A DNA stretch of 64,000 nucleotides from Arcuatula senhousia (Eukaryota > Mollusca > Bivalvia > Mytilida > Mytilidae): positions 33,013,275 to 33,077,274 of the forward strand of contig OZ020308.1 of assembly GCA_963971305.1 (NCBI GenBank). Direction: 5' to 3'. Shown in pieces: positions 43,974 to 56,776 of the stretch (position 1 is its first letter; the number at the start of each line of letters is the position of its first letter). Made by a program: the position numbers and the translations under genes. Under the pieces are notes generated by a model, which did not search any database, was not told where the DNA came from, and was given only the letters and a program-made list of their open reading frames with translations.

Positions 43974-45134
43974 AACAAGAGGCTCCCAGGAGCCTGAATC
44001 GCTCACCTGGTCTTGACGTTGACCCTAAACTTTTGTAGAGCTAAATGAGCTGAACATTTAAGCAAGCAACAGCTTTTCTCTACCTGCAATAGTTTTCATT
44101 CTATAGGCCAAAAACACCATTTTCACCTATAAGGGGCCATAACCCCTATAAGGAGTCATCTGACAACTTTGACCCTATGGAGACTTTTGTACAGCTAAAT
44201 GAGCTGAACATTTAAGCAAGCAACAGCTAATCTCTATCTGCAATAGTTTTCATTCTGTAGGCCAAAAACATGAAAAATCGTTTTTTTTTAACTGGCCGTA
44301 ACCCCTATAAGGAGTCATCTGACAACTTCGACCCTATGGAGACTTTCGTAGAGCTAAATGAGCTAAACATTTAAGCAAGCAACAGCTAATCTCTATCTGC
44401 AATAGTTTTCATTCTGTATGCCAAAAACATGAAAAATGGGGCTATTTTTCACCTTTAAGGGGCCGTAACCCCTATAAGGGGTCATCTGAAAACTTCGACC
44501 CTATAGAGACTTTTGTAGAGTTAAATGAGCTGAACATTTAAGCAAGCAACAGCTAATCTCTATCTGCAATAGTTTTCATTCTGTAGGCCAAAAACATGAA
44601 AAAATGCTATTTTTCACCTTTAAGGGGCTGTTACCCCTATTTATAAGAGGTCATCTGACAACTTTGACCAAATGAAGACTATAGTCAGGGTTGCCACTAT
44701 ATTATTGTTGCAAAATTCAAGGGTTTTTCCAGGACTTTTCAAGAGTATTTAAGTAATTTTCAAGGATGAAAATAGTCAACAAAAGTATAGTAGAGCTTTT
44801 GATGCTGAATCAGTAGCGTGGCCTCAGATTTCCTCTATCTCTTATACTTTTTGATTTATTAGCCAAAAACAGTTGTCTGACCCCCCTAGTCCATTTTTAG
44901 TAACCGCGGCCATGTTTTTTAACTTTTAACGGATCAAAAATCAAAACACAAGTTTGGTGCAGGACACCCTAAGGATCATTCATACCAAGTTTCATTAAAT
45001 TCTGTTTGGTAGTTTCAGAGGAGAAGATTTTGGAAAAATTGGTAACAGACGACGACAACGACAACGACAGATGACGACGGACGCCAAGTGATGGTAATAG
45101 CTCACATGGACCTTCGGTCCAGGTGAGCTAAAAA
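43974..45134 (-). mobile_element. Tandem-core element B, copy 3 (157-bp-unit subfamily, inverted)
   Basis: Ends as in the other B copies: palindrome AGGCTCCCAGGAGCCT at the left, GAA-loop hairpin at 45099-45129 (AGCTCACATGGACC / GGTCCAGGTGAGCT) at the right. Inside are about four units with ACCCCTATAAGGAGTCATCT, GAGCTAAATGAGCTGAACAT and CAATAGTTTTCATTCTGTAG, then a GACGACGACAACGACAACGA run (45050-45069). Confidence 0.85.
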
Positions 45135-47405
45135 TGCAGCTTTCTTCATCATGAAAAATTGCATATTCAGTATATAACTTATTTTAAGTAAAAGTTGAGA
45201 AAAAAGCCCAATAGTTATTGTTTTCATACAGAAAAGACAGCCACTGTCTAGTCTATTAGGATAGAAAGAAATAAAAAGCCTTGTTATTTTTTCTTTCAAT
45301 ATTCATACAAAGAGAGATAACTCTATTCAAAATGTTAGGTGTTTGCTTTTTCTGGAGACCTCTTGTTTAAAGGTATTATCTGTTCTATTCAATTGAAGGC
45401 TTTGGATATTTTTTGAAAAATCAAGGATTATATCCTGCATCAGAAATAATAGACTCAGCTAATGCATCAAACCAATTGATGAGGAGAAAGATGAAAAAAA
45501 ATTTGGACCTTAATATTACATGTATATGAAAATTTCAGCAATCTGAGTGTGTTTGCAAGCTGAAATCAAATTAAGAGTGGTGAAGCAAAAGCAGAGTTAC
45601 ACTCAAGATCAAGTTAATGCTAAGTAAAAAAGATACAGTTGCTTGATTTCGATGAAGTCAAAGTTTAGAAATTGTTTACCAACCAGTTTTAAGATGTTTA
45701 CCTAAATAAAAAAAAATTAAATTTTCAACTTCAGTCACACTTCAATTTTGTATACTTCATGTAGCAGCAAATATCTGTTCACTTCAATCATCTATGACTA
45801 TAAATTGGAAGTCACTTTGAAAATACCATATAACTTCAACATATTCATGAATATGATTAATACAAATTTATAGAAGTAAGCCCCCCCCCTTCCCCCATTG
45901 TAAAATCACATTGTTACAAAGGGTATAATAACTCTAGCTATTCTTTCCCAATTTTCTCTTTCTAAATCTGTAATATCTGACAACCACATGTATTTAAAAA
46001 TCATATGACTTTAACTTTTGTGCTAGCTATATGTATAGATGTATAACTTTCAAAGGAATTCATGACAAAAACTATGTTACATTTTCTTTTCCTTCCATAT
46101 AAACTGTTTTCAGCTTTTATCAAGTTGAACCCCAAAGCTAACTTAAATGTCTTCATTCAATATTTTAATTGGTTTGGCCTTAAAATTCTAACATATTCTA
46201 TACATTTGTTGAATAAACCAACATTTAATTGTTTTTGTTGGCCTATCCCTATTGTTATAATCCACTGTCACTAACTGTCCATGAAAAGTGCTCACCAAGA
46301 AAATTATACATGTATTGAGAGACTATGTGCAGGCCAAACATAGAGATAAGACCTAGTGTCCGATTGGTCAAAAATTTTTGGTTTTCATATTAGAATCTAT
46401 TCTATTGGACAAGAAAGTCATCTGACATTTGAAATGCTCACAGACAAGGAGATTCAACAATGGAGGAAGATGTCTTGTAAAGATTTGAGTTGGTAATTTT
46501 TGCCATGAGTGACCAATTGTTCATTTCTTACTAATTTTTATCAAAGGATTTTGGTAGAATTAGGAAAAAAAGAACTAAAATGCCCAAAATCATTGTCTAA
46601 AACTGCTTTGAAGATCAAAATAAAGAGTCTGCCAAGACTTTTCATTTCATTGCTCAAATTTATTCTTAAAAATAATCCCTATCAATCAAATTTTATTATA
46701 TTATGAATTTCAATTGAATTGAATTTATTGTTTGACTAGTTTGTTTTGCTCTAGCTTTATTTTCTGACTTGAAATAAATCTTTGTACCCCCTACCCCTTT
46801 TTCCCATGGCCAGGCAAAATCATTCTATTGGCATAGAAGTGTATATTTATTAAATTATTTCATTTTATTATATCAACCAAGAATAGGCCTTCCAAAAAAA
46901 AAACAAAGAAAACAGGTGACTTCTATTTGGTTTTGTTGACACTTTTGCTTTACTTTTAAGAATGTTAACCTGTTCTATTATAAGTTCTATTATAAATACA
47001 AACACAGCACTAAGCATTTTAGGACGAATCTGAAATATATCCAGGGGCAGCATGGCAAAGGTTAACAATTCTAACAGTTCTTATCATGTTTCAAACCCTG
47101 CACTATCAAACTGTCAAAGTCAACACAAAGCACATAGAAGTCATAAAGTAATATTTTTTTTGATAAAAGGGGATAATTTATGCTTAAAATAAAAGAACAA
47201 AACATGTTGATTGCTTTGGTTATGGCTAGCTTATAGTTGGGGGATGGACAAGGGGGTCTCAGTTTTCCAGTTCAGACCCTCTCCACTTCCCTATCCCTTG
47301 AGTCTGGCATTTATCTCTCAAATCCAACCCTACCCCTTGACCATTATTGTGCCTTGTTTCCCAATCCTCAACTCCCACTTGCCTTACCTACTTGACCCCA
47401 CTTAA
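45135..47405. other. AT-rich sequence, nothing recognised
   Basis: No exon, repeat or RNA gene could be supported in this stretch. Short open frames are scattered and AT-driven. Confidence 0.5.
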
Positions 47406-49175
47406 ATGACTCTTGAACCCTCCTGCACCCCCCTTGTGCACGGCCCCTTTTGCCATCCCTTTGACCTACGCTGTCCTTTCCTTTGACCTCTGTTGCACAC
47501 CCTTGTGCATGGCCCTTTTGCCATCCCTTTGACCTGTGCTGTCCAACCCTTTGACCCCTGCTGCACTTTCTTGTGAATGGCCCTTCTGCCATCCCTTTTG
47601 ACCTGTGCTGTCCTCCCCTTTGACCCCTGTTGCTCACCCTTTTACATGGCCCTTTTGCCATCCCTTTGACCTGTGCTGTCCTCCCCTTTGACCCCTGCTG
47701 CACACCCTTGTACAGGGCCCTTTTGCCATCCCTTTGACCTGTGCTGTCCTCCCCTTTGACACCTGTTGCACACCCTTGTACATGGCCATTGTGACCCCTC
47801 CTACACACCCTTGTACATGGCTCTTTTGCCATCCCCTTTGACATGTGCTGTCCTCCCTTTTGACCCCTGCTGCACACCCTTGTACATGGCCCTTTTGCCA
47901 TCCCTTTGACCTGTGCTGTCCTCCCCTGTGACCCCTGCTGCACTTTATTGTGCATGGCCCTTTTGCCATCCCTTTGACCCCTGCTGCACACTCTTGTACA
48001 TGGCCCTTTTGCCATCTCCTTTGACCTGTGCTGTGATCCCTTGTGAATGGCCCTTTTGTCACCCCCTTTGACCTAAGCTATCCTCTCCTTTGACCCCTGC
48101 TGCACTCCCTTGTGTATGGCCCTTTTGTAATACCCTTTTGACCTGTGCTGTCCCCCCCCTTTGACCTGTGCTGCACTCCCTTGTGCATGGCTCTTTTGCC
48201 ATCCCCTTTTACCTATGCTTTCCTGCCCTTTGACCCCTGCTGCACTCTCTTGTGCATGGGCCTTTTGCCATTGCCTTTAACCTATGCTGTCCTCCCTTGC
48301 GACCCCTTGTGCATGACCCTTTTGCCATCCCTTTGACCTGTGCTGTCCTACCCTTTGACCCCTGCTGCACTCTTTGTGCATGGCCCTTTTGCCACCCCTT
48401 TGACCTGTGCTGTCCTACCCTTTGACCCCTGCTGCACTCTCTTGTGTGTGGTCCTTTTGCCATCCCCTTTGACCTGTGCTGTCCTCCCTTATGACCCCTG
48501 TTGCACACCCTTGTACATGGCCCTTTTGCCATCCCTTTGACCTGTGCTGTCCTCCCCTGTGACCCCTGCTAATCACCCTTGTACATGGCCCTTTTGTTAT
48601 CCCTTTGACCTGTGCTGTCCTCCCTTTTGACCCCTGCTGCACACCCTTGTGCATGACCCATTTGCCATCCCTTTGACCTGTGCTTTCCTCCCTTGTGACC
48701 CTTGCTGCACTCTCTTGTGCATTGACCCTTTTGTCATACCCTTTGACCTGTGCTGTCTTCCCCTTTGACCCCTGCTGCACTCCCTTGTGCAAGGCCTTTT
48801 TTCCATCCCTTGACCCCTGCTGCACTCCCTTGTGCAAGGCCCTTTTGCCATCCCTTGACCCCTGCTGCACTCCCTTGTGCAAGGCCTTTTTTCCATCCCT
48901 TGACCCCTGCTGCACTCCCTTGTGCAAGGCCCTTTTGCTATCCCTTGACCCCTGCTGCACTCCCTTGTGCAAGGCCCTTTTGCCATTACTTTGACCCCTG
49001 CTGCACTCCCTTGTGCATTGACCCTTTTGCCATCCCTTTGACCTGTGCTGTCCTCCCCTTTGACCCCAACTGCAATCTCTTGTGCATGGCCCTTTTGCCA
49101 TCCCCTTTGACCTGTACTGTCCTCCCCTTTCATCCCTGCTGCTCACTCTTTTATGCATGGCCCTTTTGCTCCTGA
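47406..49175 (+). repeat. Minisatellite, 68-bp units with a 45/90-bp higher-order block
   Basis: About 25 copies of a unit reading CCCTTTGACCTGTGCTGTCC, TCCCCTTTGACCCCTGC, TGCACACCCTTGTACATGGC, CCTTTTGCCAT. From about 48760 to 49000 the unit shortens to 45 bp (CCCTTGACCCCTGCTGCACT ...), and two variants, GGCCTTTTTTCCAT and GGCCCTTTTGCCAT, alternate, giving a 90-bp higher-order period. Open frames on both strands (up to 247 residues) are a by-product. Confidence 0.92.
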
Positions 49176-49988
49176 TTGTCCCTTACAGAATGTACTTTGA
49201 GTCTTCCAGCACCTTCTGTACATCCCCTTTATGGCTAGTTTTATTATTGGTCTATAATGTACCTCAGAAACCAATTATTTAAAGCAGTTTTAGACACAAA
49301 AAACATCACTCATACACCTATTTATATGACATAACGAAAAAAGCATCTTGAACCTTAAACATACATAAAATTGGGTCATGCTCTCTTTTGTACATGTACA
49401 TAATATCCATGTGTGAACTTAAATAAGCAGAGCAACATCCTGCTTTGTAAAGGGAATGTAGATAATCTTTGAGTGAAAGCAGTTTAATGATTGAGTGAAC
49501 TTAAAATAAGCAGTTTTGTTTGTACATGCACAAAAATCATCAAGTGAGTTTGAGCTATGACCTAAACCAGTACACACAACAACAACAAAACATCAAACCC
49601 CACCCCTTCTCAAATATTACACTGTATAGCAGGCAATTTTCTTAGGTTGTGACCTTTGCAGTTTCAAAGTCTAGAGGTGTATTTAATATTACAATGCAAT
49701 ATATCTGTCATTAATCTTTGTGTTACCTCATATTGAGCATAATGTTTTGTTTAAAAAATTGCAACCTTAAGCTTGTAAGAAATATGATACTGCAAAAATT
49801 AAAACTGAAAAATATGTCCTGCTATACAGCATATGATTCACATACTCTAAAGTGGGTAATTTTCACAAGGGCCCAATCTAATGATTTCAATATTAATTTT
49901 CGCACTTCTGAAGACCTCGTGAATATAGCCATGATAAGAACCTTGTGAAAATTTTCCTCTGTAGGGTATGAAATTGTAATGAACTTTA
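49176..49988. other. Sequence between two minisatellites, nothing firm
   Basis: AT-rich. A possible foldback fragment lies at 49780-49935 (CTGCAAAAATTAAAAC ... TTAATTTTCGCACTTC). No gene. Confidence 0.4.
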
Positions 49989-50545
49989 GTGGAATACAGG
50001 TTTTACATATTCCCATTTATACTAAAATCTTCAATTTATACTGGAATCCCATTTTATACTGGAATCCCCATTTATACTGGAATCCCATTTTATACTGGAA
50101 TCCCATTTTATACTGGAATCCCATTTTATACTGGAGTCCCATTTTATACTGGAATCCCATTTTATACTGGAGTCCCATTTTATACTGGAATCCCCATTTT
50201 ATACTGGAGTCCCATTTTATACTGGAATCCCATTTTATACTGGAATCCCCATTTATACTGGAATCCCATTTTATACTGGAATCCCATTTTATACTGGTCC
50301 CATTTTATACTGGAATCCCATTTTATACTGGAATCCCATTCTATACTGGAATCCCGGTTTATACTAAAATCCCCATTGATACTGGAATCCCCATTGATAC
50401 TGGAATCCTGATTTGAACTGGAATCCTCATTATTTATACTTAGAATCAACATTTATTGTGTTTTTTTAGTATAAATCCACATTTACTGTAATGTGAATTT
50501 ATACTGGAATCCCTATTGAATTACTGGATCCCCCATTTACACTGG
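49989..50545 (+). repeat. 18-bp minisatellite (TTTATACTGGAATCCCAT)n
   Basis: About 22 regular copies to 50410, then degraded copies to about 50545. Because 18 is a multiple of 3 and the unit has no stop in three of the frames, it yields hexapeptide-repeat frames (YWNPIL, FYTGIP, and KMGFQY on the minus strand). No start, splice or conservation argument supports translation. Confidence 0.95.
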
Positions 50546-51118
50546 AATCTATTACACATGTTGGACTTTGGAATCTATTACACATGTTGGACTTTTATAA
50601 AAGTTTCTATTGAATGAAAAAAAAATCTTTTGATGAAATAAGATAAATAAGTAAAACAAAGTTCATGACATATGAAATTTCAAGTTTATGAACATGATTG
50701 ACATGCATGACGATTAATTTTAACATCAATTTGAAAATAATTCTTTTCATAGCTTTTTCTGTTTTATGGGGACTATTTATGTTTTTATACATAGCAAGTG
50801 AGTTATTAATAAGCACCCATTGGAAAAAAATTCTAATGGGACATTATAAAATGATACCCTGCCAAAATATTCATCAATAGCTTAATCTATTTCGATACTA
50901 TACTGTATATACTATACAATTATATAGAAACAGAAAAGAAATGAGTTATCTTTCTTGGACCAGAAAATTTCATCATTTGCCACTTCGAAAATTTTCCAAA
51001 TTTGAAAATCTTCAATAATATTTTTCGGATCATCCTAAAAATTGAACTTGACCTTTATTTTAGTGTACTCAATAGCTGTGAAAATATCCTTAAAATCCCT
51101 TGACATGTTTTCAAGTTA
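50546..51118. other. AT-rich sequence with one short duplication
   Basis: GGAATCTATTACACATGTTG occurs twice, 32 bases apart, at the start. The rest holds nothing recognisable. Confidence 0.4.
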
Positions 51119-51227
51119 TTATTTGGAAACCTTCCAGGGACGGACTGACAGATGGACGGACAGACACCAAAAGAAACTGACGGTATAACATAATACTTCG
51201 CCACTTTGTGTGGCGGGGTATAAAAAA
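51119..51227 (-). mobile_element. End of a hairpin-ended tandem-core element
   Basis: GGGACGGACTGACAGATGGA, CGGACAGACACC, then ATAATACTTCGCCAC-TTTGT-GTGGCGGGGTATAAAAA. The hairpin plus GGAC run is the inverse of the left-end layout of the other families. The hairpin is the inverse of that at 33111-33150. Confidence 0.65.
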
Positions 51228-51399
51228 CTATTTAAAAGGTGGAGTTTATAAAAAGTTCTAGAATTGGTGTTTATCTGTTTTGTTTTATTAACCAATCCAA
51301 ATAAGAAGAAAGACCTTGAAGAAACGTACCAACACGGAGTTAAACTGAGTACATATGTATTGATACCTGGACGCAAACGTGGGATGCCCTGTTTCTATA

Positions 51400-51770
51400 A
51401 TTTGCACAATACTAATGTGACTAAAAATATAAGCGTAGCAAATACGTAGTAGAACATGGTAAAATGTCGTTAAAACGTGTTATAACTGAGTACAAGCGTA
51501 ACAAAAACCTAGTAAATTGTTCTGAAACTTATATCTTGAAAACATGACAACCCCTAGTAATACCTGATGAAACTAACCACATACGTAGCAAAACGTAATA
51601 AAACCTTACGAAACCACTGATGCTAAACCTGGCCATACATAGTAAAACGTAAGGAAACCTTGCAAAATGTAGCATATACCTAGTTAAACATAGAGACAGA
51701 AAACTTTGACAATAAAGTACATTAAAACGTGACGTTTTAAAAAGTAGTGAAACCAATAGCCGATACATGA
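51400..51770 (+). repeat. Short quasi-periodic repeat of ACGTAGTAAAACGT type
   Basis: Phrases such as AAGCGTAGCAAATACGTAGT, ACATACGTAGCAAAACGTAA, CATACATAGTAAAACGTAAG recur every 15-40 bases with much variation. It is unusually CG-containing for this region. Non-coding. Confidence 0.5.
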
Positions 51771-52137
51771 CGGTGTGACTGGGGCTTTATATTAATTTCT
51801 TTTTTTGTGTGTGTTCAATTTTTGTGGTTGTCTGGGAATATTGATAGGGGAGATTGGGCTAAAAAAAACTTGTTTAACCCCACCACATTTTATATGTGCT
51901 TGTCCTAAGCCAGGAATCTTTGTCAAAGCTTTTGTTTGTATTTGTCTTTTTGTGATTCATATTTGATGCTTGTTTTTATCTAATTTATTGTTGTTAAGGG
52001 GTTTTTTTGGGTGGGGGTGTATTTCAAGGGTTTTTTCATGGAAATTTTTTTCCAATTGACCATTTTTTATTGCAAACAATTGTTTTGTATTTCATGTATT
52101 ACAAGTGTGCTGTAGACTGTTTGTTTCTCTAATTTTT
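51771..52137. other. T/G-rich sequence, nothing recognised
   Basis: No gene or clear repeat. Confidence 0.4.
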
Positions 52138-52930
52138 GTCTCGCCTGCGACGAATAGTCGCAGAAGGCGAGACATAGGTATTACTTTCCGGCGGCGGCGG
52201 CGGTGTCGTAAACTTTTTTGTAAGACTTTTGTGGACAATGAATTGCTTGAAAAGTATAATAGCTAGGCATCTGATATTGGGTATACAGACAGTTCAGGTT
52301 ATGGTCTACGCAACTGTCACCATGCCATGTGACCCTGAACCCATTTTCACGCTCCAGTGACTCAGTGAACTTAGGTCTTTTTTCAGGCCGTGAACTTTTT
52401 TGTAAGACTTTTGTGGACGATGAATTGCTGGAAAAGTATATTAGCTAGGCATCTGATATTTGGTTTACAGACAGTTCAGGTTATGGTCTACGCAACTGTC
52501 ACCATGCCATGTGACCCTGAACCCATTTTCACGCTCCAGTGACTTTGTGAACTTAAGTCTTTTTCAGGCTGAAAAACTTTTTTGTAAGACTTTCGTGGAT
52601 GATGAATTGCTGGAAAGTTATAATAGCTAGGCATCTGATATTGGGTAAACAGACAGTTGCGGTTATGGACAATGCAACTGTCACCATGCAATGTGACCAT
52701 GACCCCATTTTTACGCTCCAGTGACTCTGTGAACTTAGGTCTTTTTTTTTCAGACAGAAAAATTTTTTGTAATTCTTGTGTGGGCAATGGATTGCTTGAA
52801 TAGTATAACTAGGCATCTGTTATTAGGTATACATACACTTTTTGTGTTTATATCAAGAAATGAAAGCTTAGGTAGTTGATTTTAGTGATGGTGTCGGCAG
52901 GCAAGACATACTTTTAGTGGCCACACTTGT
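52138..52930 (+). mobile_element. Tandem-core element with hairpin end, 180-bp units
   Basis: Left end: a 36-base hairpin at 52138-52173 (arms GTCTCGCCTGCGAC and GTCGC-AGA-AGGCGAGAC, loop GAATA), then ATAGGTATTACTTTCCGGCG and a CGG run. Four units of about 180 bp follow, each with TTTTGTAAGACTTTTGTGGA, AGCTAGGCATCTGATATTGG, GCAACTGTCACCATGCCATG and TTCACGCTCCAGTGACT; the last is incomplete. The right end GGCAGGCAAGACATAC is an imperfect inverse of the left. Confidence 0.8.
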
Positions 52931-53989
52931 TATCAATAATGCATATTTCTATAAATTGTTTCCTTTTAGAGGGTTTGATTTTTATTTACGTTCTGCTTTT
53001 AGCTTATTTCAAATTGTATTTAATGTACTGCATCATATGATTTTTTTTATGGTTTTAAACATGGTTTATTTTTAATGCCACCTGTCTTTGATGTTAACTT
53101 TTCAAACATTTCAATTTATTGTGTTAAATGGCTCAGCATTCAGTTTTTCCTTTAGAAGCTTTTATATGCTGATGGTTTTTTTTATATGTTGATGATTTTA
53201 TTTTATGTCTAAAGTTTATTTTTTCACTTGAAATATTTTAATACATTTGTAGTTTGTTTTTAAAGCTAACACTATTTCAACTGTTGAGTGTTCTTTTATT
53301 TCATGGTTTGTTTTTGGTAATTTTTATAAGCTTTTTGATATCACTGTATTTTTTCTGCTTACTTTTTCTGTTCTTTTCTTTTTATTAACTTTAACTTGTA
53401 ATTTTGTATCTTTATTGGTACATGTTTTTAAATGTGTTTTTCAAAGACAATTATGTAATTATATTCCAAATTTTACATTGAAAGCTTTTTGGGTTACAGT
53501 TTTTTGTACAATATTTCTATATTCTTTATAAATAATGTATTTCTATATATATTTTTATGTTGGCTTTAAATGTTTGCTTTTAAAGCTATTTTCAGGTATG
53601 AGGGAGGTATGATTAATCTTTAAAAATTGTTTTATTCTTCTTTGCTTTGTTTAAAAGCCTTTCTTTTCTTTTTAAAACTCTTCAAGTTGTTTCTTTACTT
53701 AAACTTCATCTTTTAAGCATTTTACTTTTACCTACAATCCTTATATCCTTATATCTTTTTAGCTTTTTGCTTTCTTTAAAACCTTGCTTTATGTTGAATC
53801 CTGTACAATACCTTAAAGCTTTCCCTTAATTTTAACAAAGTTTTCTCTGAACTTCAATCTTAACTTTATATAAAATCCTTTCCTTTTCTTATTCTTTAAT
53901 ATAAAATCCTTTCCTATTCTTTACTTTATATTTAATCCTGTCCATTTCCCTTTATCATTTTGCTTTATAATAAGAATATCTCTAACGGA
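52931..53989. other. T-rich sequence, nothing recognised
   Basis: Strong strand bias toward T, grading into CT-rich DNA. From about 53640 the words CCTTTCTTTTCTTT and TATAAAATCCTTTCC recur loosely. No exon supported. Confidence 0.4.
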
Positions 53990-54065
53990 CATAATGCCCC
54001 ATCTTGCAACTTTTGGGACGAACTGATGGACAGACCTGAACACTTTCATTGATGGGGCATAAAAA
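53990..54065 (-). mobile_element. Short hairpin element (ATGGGGCATA family), copy 3, inverted
   Basis: GGACATAATGCCCCATCTTG at the left and TTGATGGGGCATAAAAA at the right, with GATGGACAGACCTGAACAC between, are the inverse of 8162-8316 and 10404-10505. Confidence 0.65.
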
Positions 54066-54084
54066 TCCTTTCTTTTTCTTCTAC

Positions 54085-54450
54085 TTTATAGCTTTGATCA
54101 AATCCTTATTTCTAGCTTTTATCAAATCCTTATTCCTAGCTTATACCAAATCCTTATTCCTAGCTTTTATCAAATCCTTATTCCTAGATTTTTTTAAATC
54201 CTTATTCAAATCTTTATTCCTACCTTTTATCAAATGCTTATATCAAATCTTTATTCCTAGCTTATATCAAATCCTTATTCAAATCTTTATTCCTAGCTTT
54301 TATCAAATCCTTATTCCTAGCTTTTATCAAATCCTTATTCAAATTTTTATTCCTAGCTTTGATCAATTTCTTATTCCTAGCTTTTATGATCTTTATTCCT
54401 AGATTTTATCAAATCCTTATTCCTAGCTTTTATCAAATCCTTATTCCAAT
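54085..54450 (+). repeat. 24-bp minisatellite (CTTTTATCAAATCCTTATTCCTAG)n-type
   Basis: About 15 copies of TTTTATCAAATCCTTATTCC plus TAGC, some truncated. Gives an octapeptide-repeat frame (FIKSLFLA) of 117 residues, not considered a gene. Confidence 0.9.
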
Positions 54451-55379
54451 ACATGTACTTTATCCTTATATTACCTTATTCATTCATGTTCTTCTGTATT
54501 TTTTTACCTTCTTACAACTTTTTATCAGCCATTTTATAGCTCTAACACTACTCTTATGATGAAATGGCCGTTTTGAAACTTTTAACTACATTCTGTTTTT
54601 CTTTCTTTCCTCTATTAATCTCTAACTTGACTTGTTCCATATTGTTGAGCCAACTTGCCCCCCCCCCCCACAACCCAATGTAAATGACCTTTTATCTTGC
54701 AAAACATTCATGCAATAAATTTGAATCAAAAATATACTTTGGTGGTTTTTTTCTTACCTAAAAGATATGTACTGAGTTTTTTTCTGTATTTACAACAGAA
54801 TTGTACCATGGTTTAGAGATTTTTATTTCAAATACTTCATCTTTATCTTTTTCTAAAACATTAGACAAATCTTTCACATCACATCACACTAACATATCCT
54901 ACCACATCCCTTTTAAACTAAGGTTAAACTATTATCCTTCCAGTAAAAAAAAATCAGTACATACTTTTTAGTGTTAAATCATTTAATTAAAAATAATTCA
55001 CCCATATTTTAAAACAACATATTTTCCATTTTTGATAAAAAAAAAAGGTATAAACTCTATTTTCACTTATTGTCCAAATATTTCTAAATTTATGACTTAT
55101 ATCAACAATTTTATTACATATCAACAACTGTCACCAGGAAATCCTGCCCAATCCCCATTTCATTATACTCTCATTTTTCTACATATTTAATTCTATTATC
55201 ATCCAAATCAGATCATTATCATTTACAACTGATGTCTCCCAATTCTTTATCACTCTTTTCTTCTTTATCCCACACTCAACTTCTTAAGTCTTCTCCCTTC
55301 TTCAGAATATTACCCTATTTTTCCCCCTTTTTCTATACTTTATTCTGTTCTTTTTTTCTATACTTTATTCTGTTCTACT
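54451..55379. other. T/C-rich transition sequence
   Basis: No gene or sharp repeat; a poly-C run of 11 at about 54659. Pyrimidine content rises toward the tract that follows. Confidence 0.4.
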
Positions 55380-56770
55380 TCTTTTAAAAAATATGGGTTT
55401 ATTCTTTCTGTTTCATCCTTCTTCATCTTCTTTTTGTCTTTTCTCCTTTCCTACTACCATTCAATTCTCTTTCCGGTCTTCACTTTTCCCCTCCACATCC
55501 TATATTGTTCTTTTCTTTTCTTTCATTTGTTTTCTTTTGATATACCTTTCCCCAGCCCTTTTCATTTTTTTTCTTGTTGTTCACCCTTGTATTTCATTTT
55601 AATTTGCTTTTCTTTTCCTTCTATTTTTTGACATCCTCAACTATATTAATTCTTCTCTCTATTTTTTCTTCCTCTCTCCCTTTTCTCTCTCCACTTTTGT
55701 TTCTCTGCCCTTTTTCTCATTATTTCCTTTATCTCTCATCTTTTCCTTCTTTCTATTTCTTTTTCTTATATATGTCTCATTCTTCTTTCCCTCTTCAACC
55801 ATTCTTTCTTTCCTTCCTTCCTGTCCCTCTTCTTCCCCCCTTTCTACTCTTTCTTACCTTTCCTTCTTTTCTCCTTCCCTTCCCTCTTCTCTAAACTCCT
55901 TTCTTGTCTCCTATTTTCACTCCTCCCCTATCCTTTCTTCCTTCCCTTCACTCCTCTTCTCTGCTCCTTTTTTTCTGTTCTTTCCTTCCCTCTTTTCTCT
56001 CATTCCCTCTCTCCTTCAGCCTCTCCCTCTCCCTTTCCTTCATTCCTCCTCCTTCCTTTATTTCTCTCCCCTCTTTGATACTCCCTTTTATCATCTTCTC
56101 TCCCTTCTTTCTCTTTTAATTCTCCTCCCTTTCTTTTTTAACCTCTTTTCTCACCATCCTTTCTTCCCCTCCCCTTCGTATTCCCTCACCTTTTCCTTTC
56201 ATTGCTCATTCCTCCTCTCCATTTTCTCCCCTTTCTTCCTCAACTCTTCCTTTCCTGACTTCCATCTCTTTCTTATTCCTTCCTTTTCTCTTCTATTTCC
56301 TTCCTCTCCCCCTTACTTCTTTCTTTATTTCTTCTCTGCTTCCTCTTCTCTTCTCTCGTTCTTCTTTGTTCTGTCCTTCCTTCCTTTCTACTCCTTTTCT
56401 TCTTCCTTTCTTCTTTTCCTCCTGTCCACCCCTTTCTCCTTCCTTTTTTTCCTTCCCTCTTCTTCTCTTATTCATTTCCTCCCTCTTCTTCCTTTTTCCC
56501 TCTCTTCTCTTCTTTCTTCCCTCCCTTAACTCCTTCCTTTCTTCTCTGCATTCCTCCTGGATAATCTCCTTTTTTCTTCATCCTTTCCTTTTCTCCCTTC
56601 CCTCCTCTCTTCTCTACTTTCTTCCTCCCTTTCCTTCTCTCCTTCCTTCTCTTTCTCCAGTCTTCTCTCCTTCCTTTCTTCTCCTTCTCTGCCTCCATTA
56701 CACCCTCCTATCCTTTCTTGTCCCTCTTTTTCTCCTTCTTTTCTCCCTCCCTTCCCTCTCTCTTCCCTTC
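55380..56770 (+). repeat. Large polypyrimidine tract
   Basis: About 1.4 kb of almost only C and T on the + strand (CTTCCTTTCTTCTTTTCC and similar). Produces long S/F/P/L-rich frames that are not genes. The reading is irregular, unlike the more periodic purine tract that follows. Confidence 0.93.
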
Positions 56771-56776
56771 ATCTTT

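Noticed and set aside
47368..49175. Open frames up to 247 residues on both strands
   Set aside because: All arise from the 68/45-bp minisatellite; frames overlap on both strands and no start or splice context supports them.
49979..50452. 140- and 145-residue frames on + and 90 residues on minus
   Set aside because: By-products of the 18-bp repeat with no stop in three of the frames.
51264..51449. + strand frame containing NPNKKKDLEETYQHGVKL
   Set aside because: Looks protein-like for about 30 residues, but no acceptor/donor pair frames it and no family is recognised.
54049..54402. 117-residue frame with FIKSLFLA repeats
   Set aside because: Explained by the 24-bp minisatellite.
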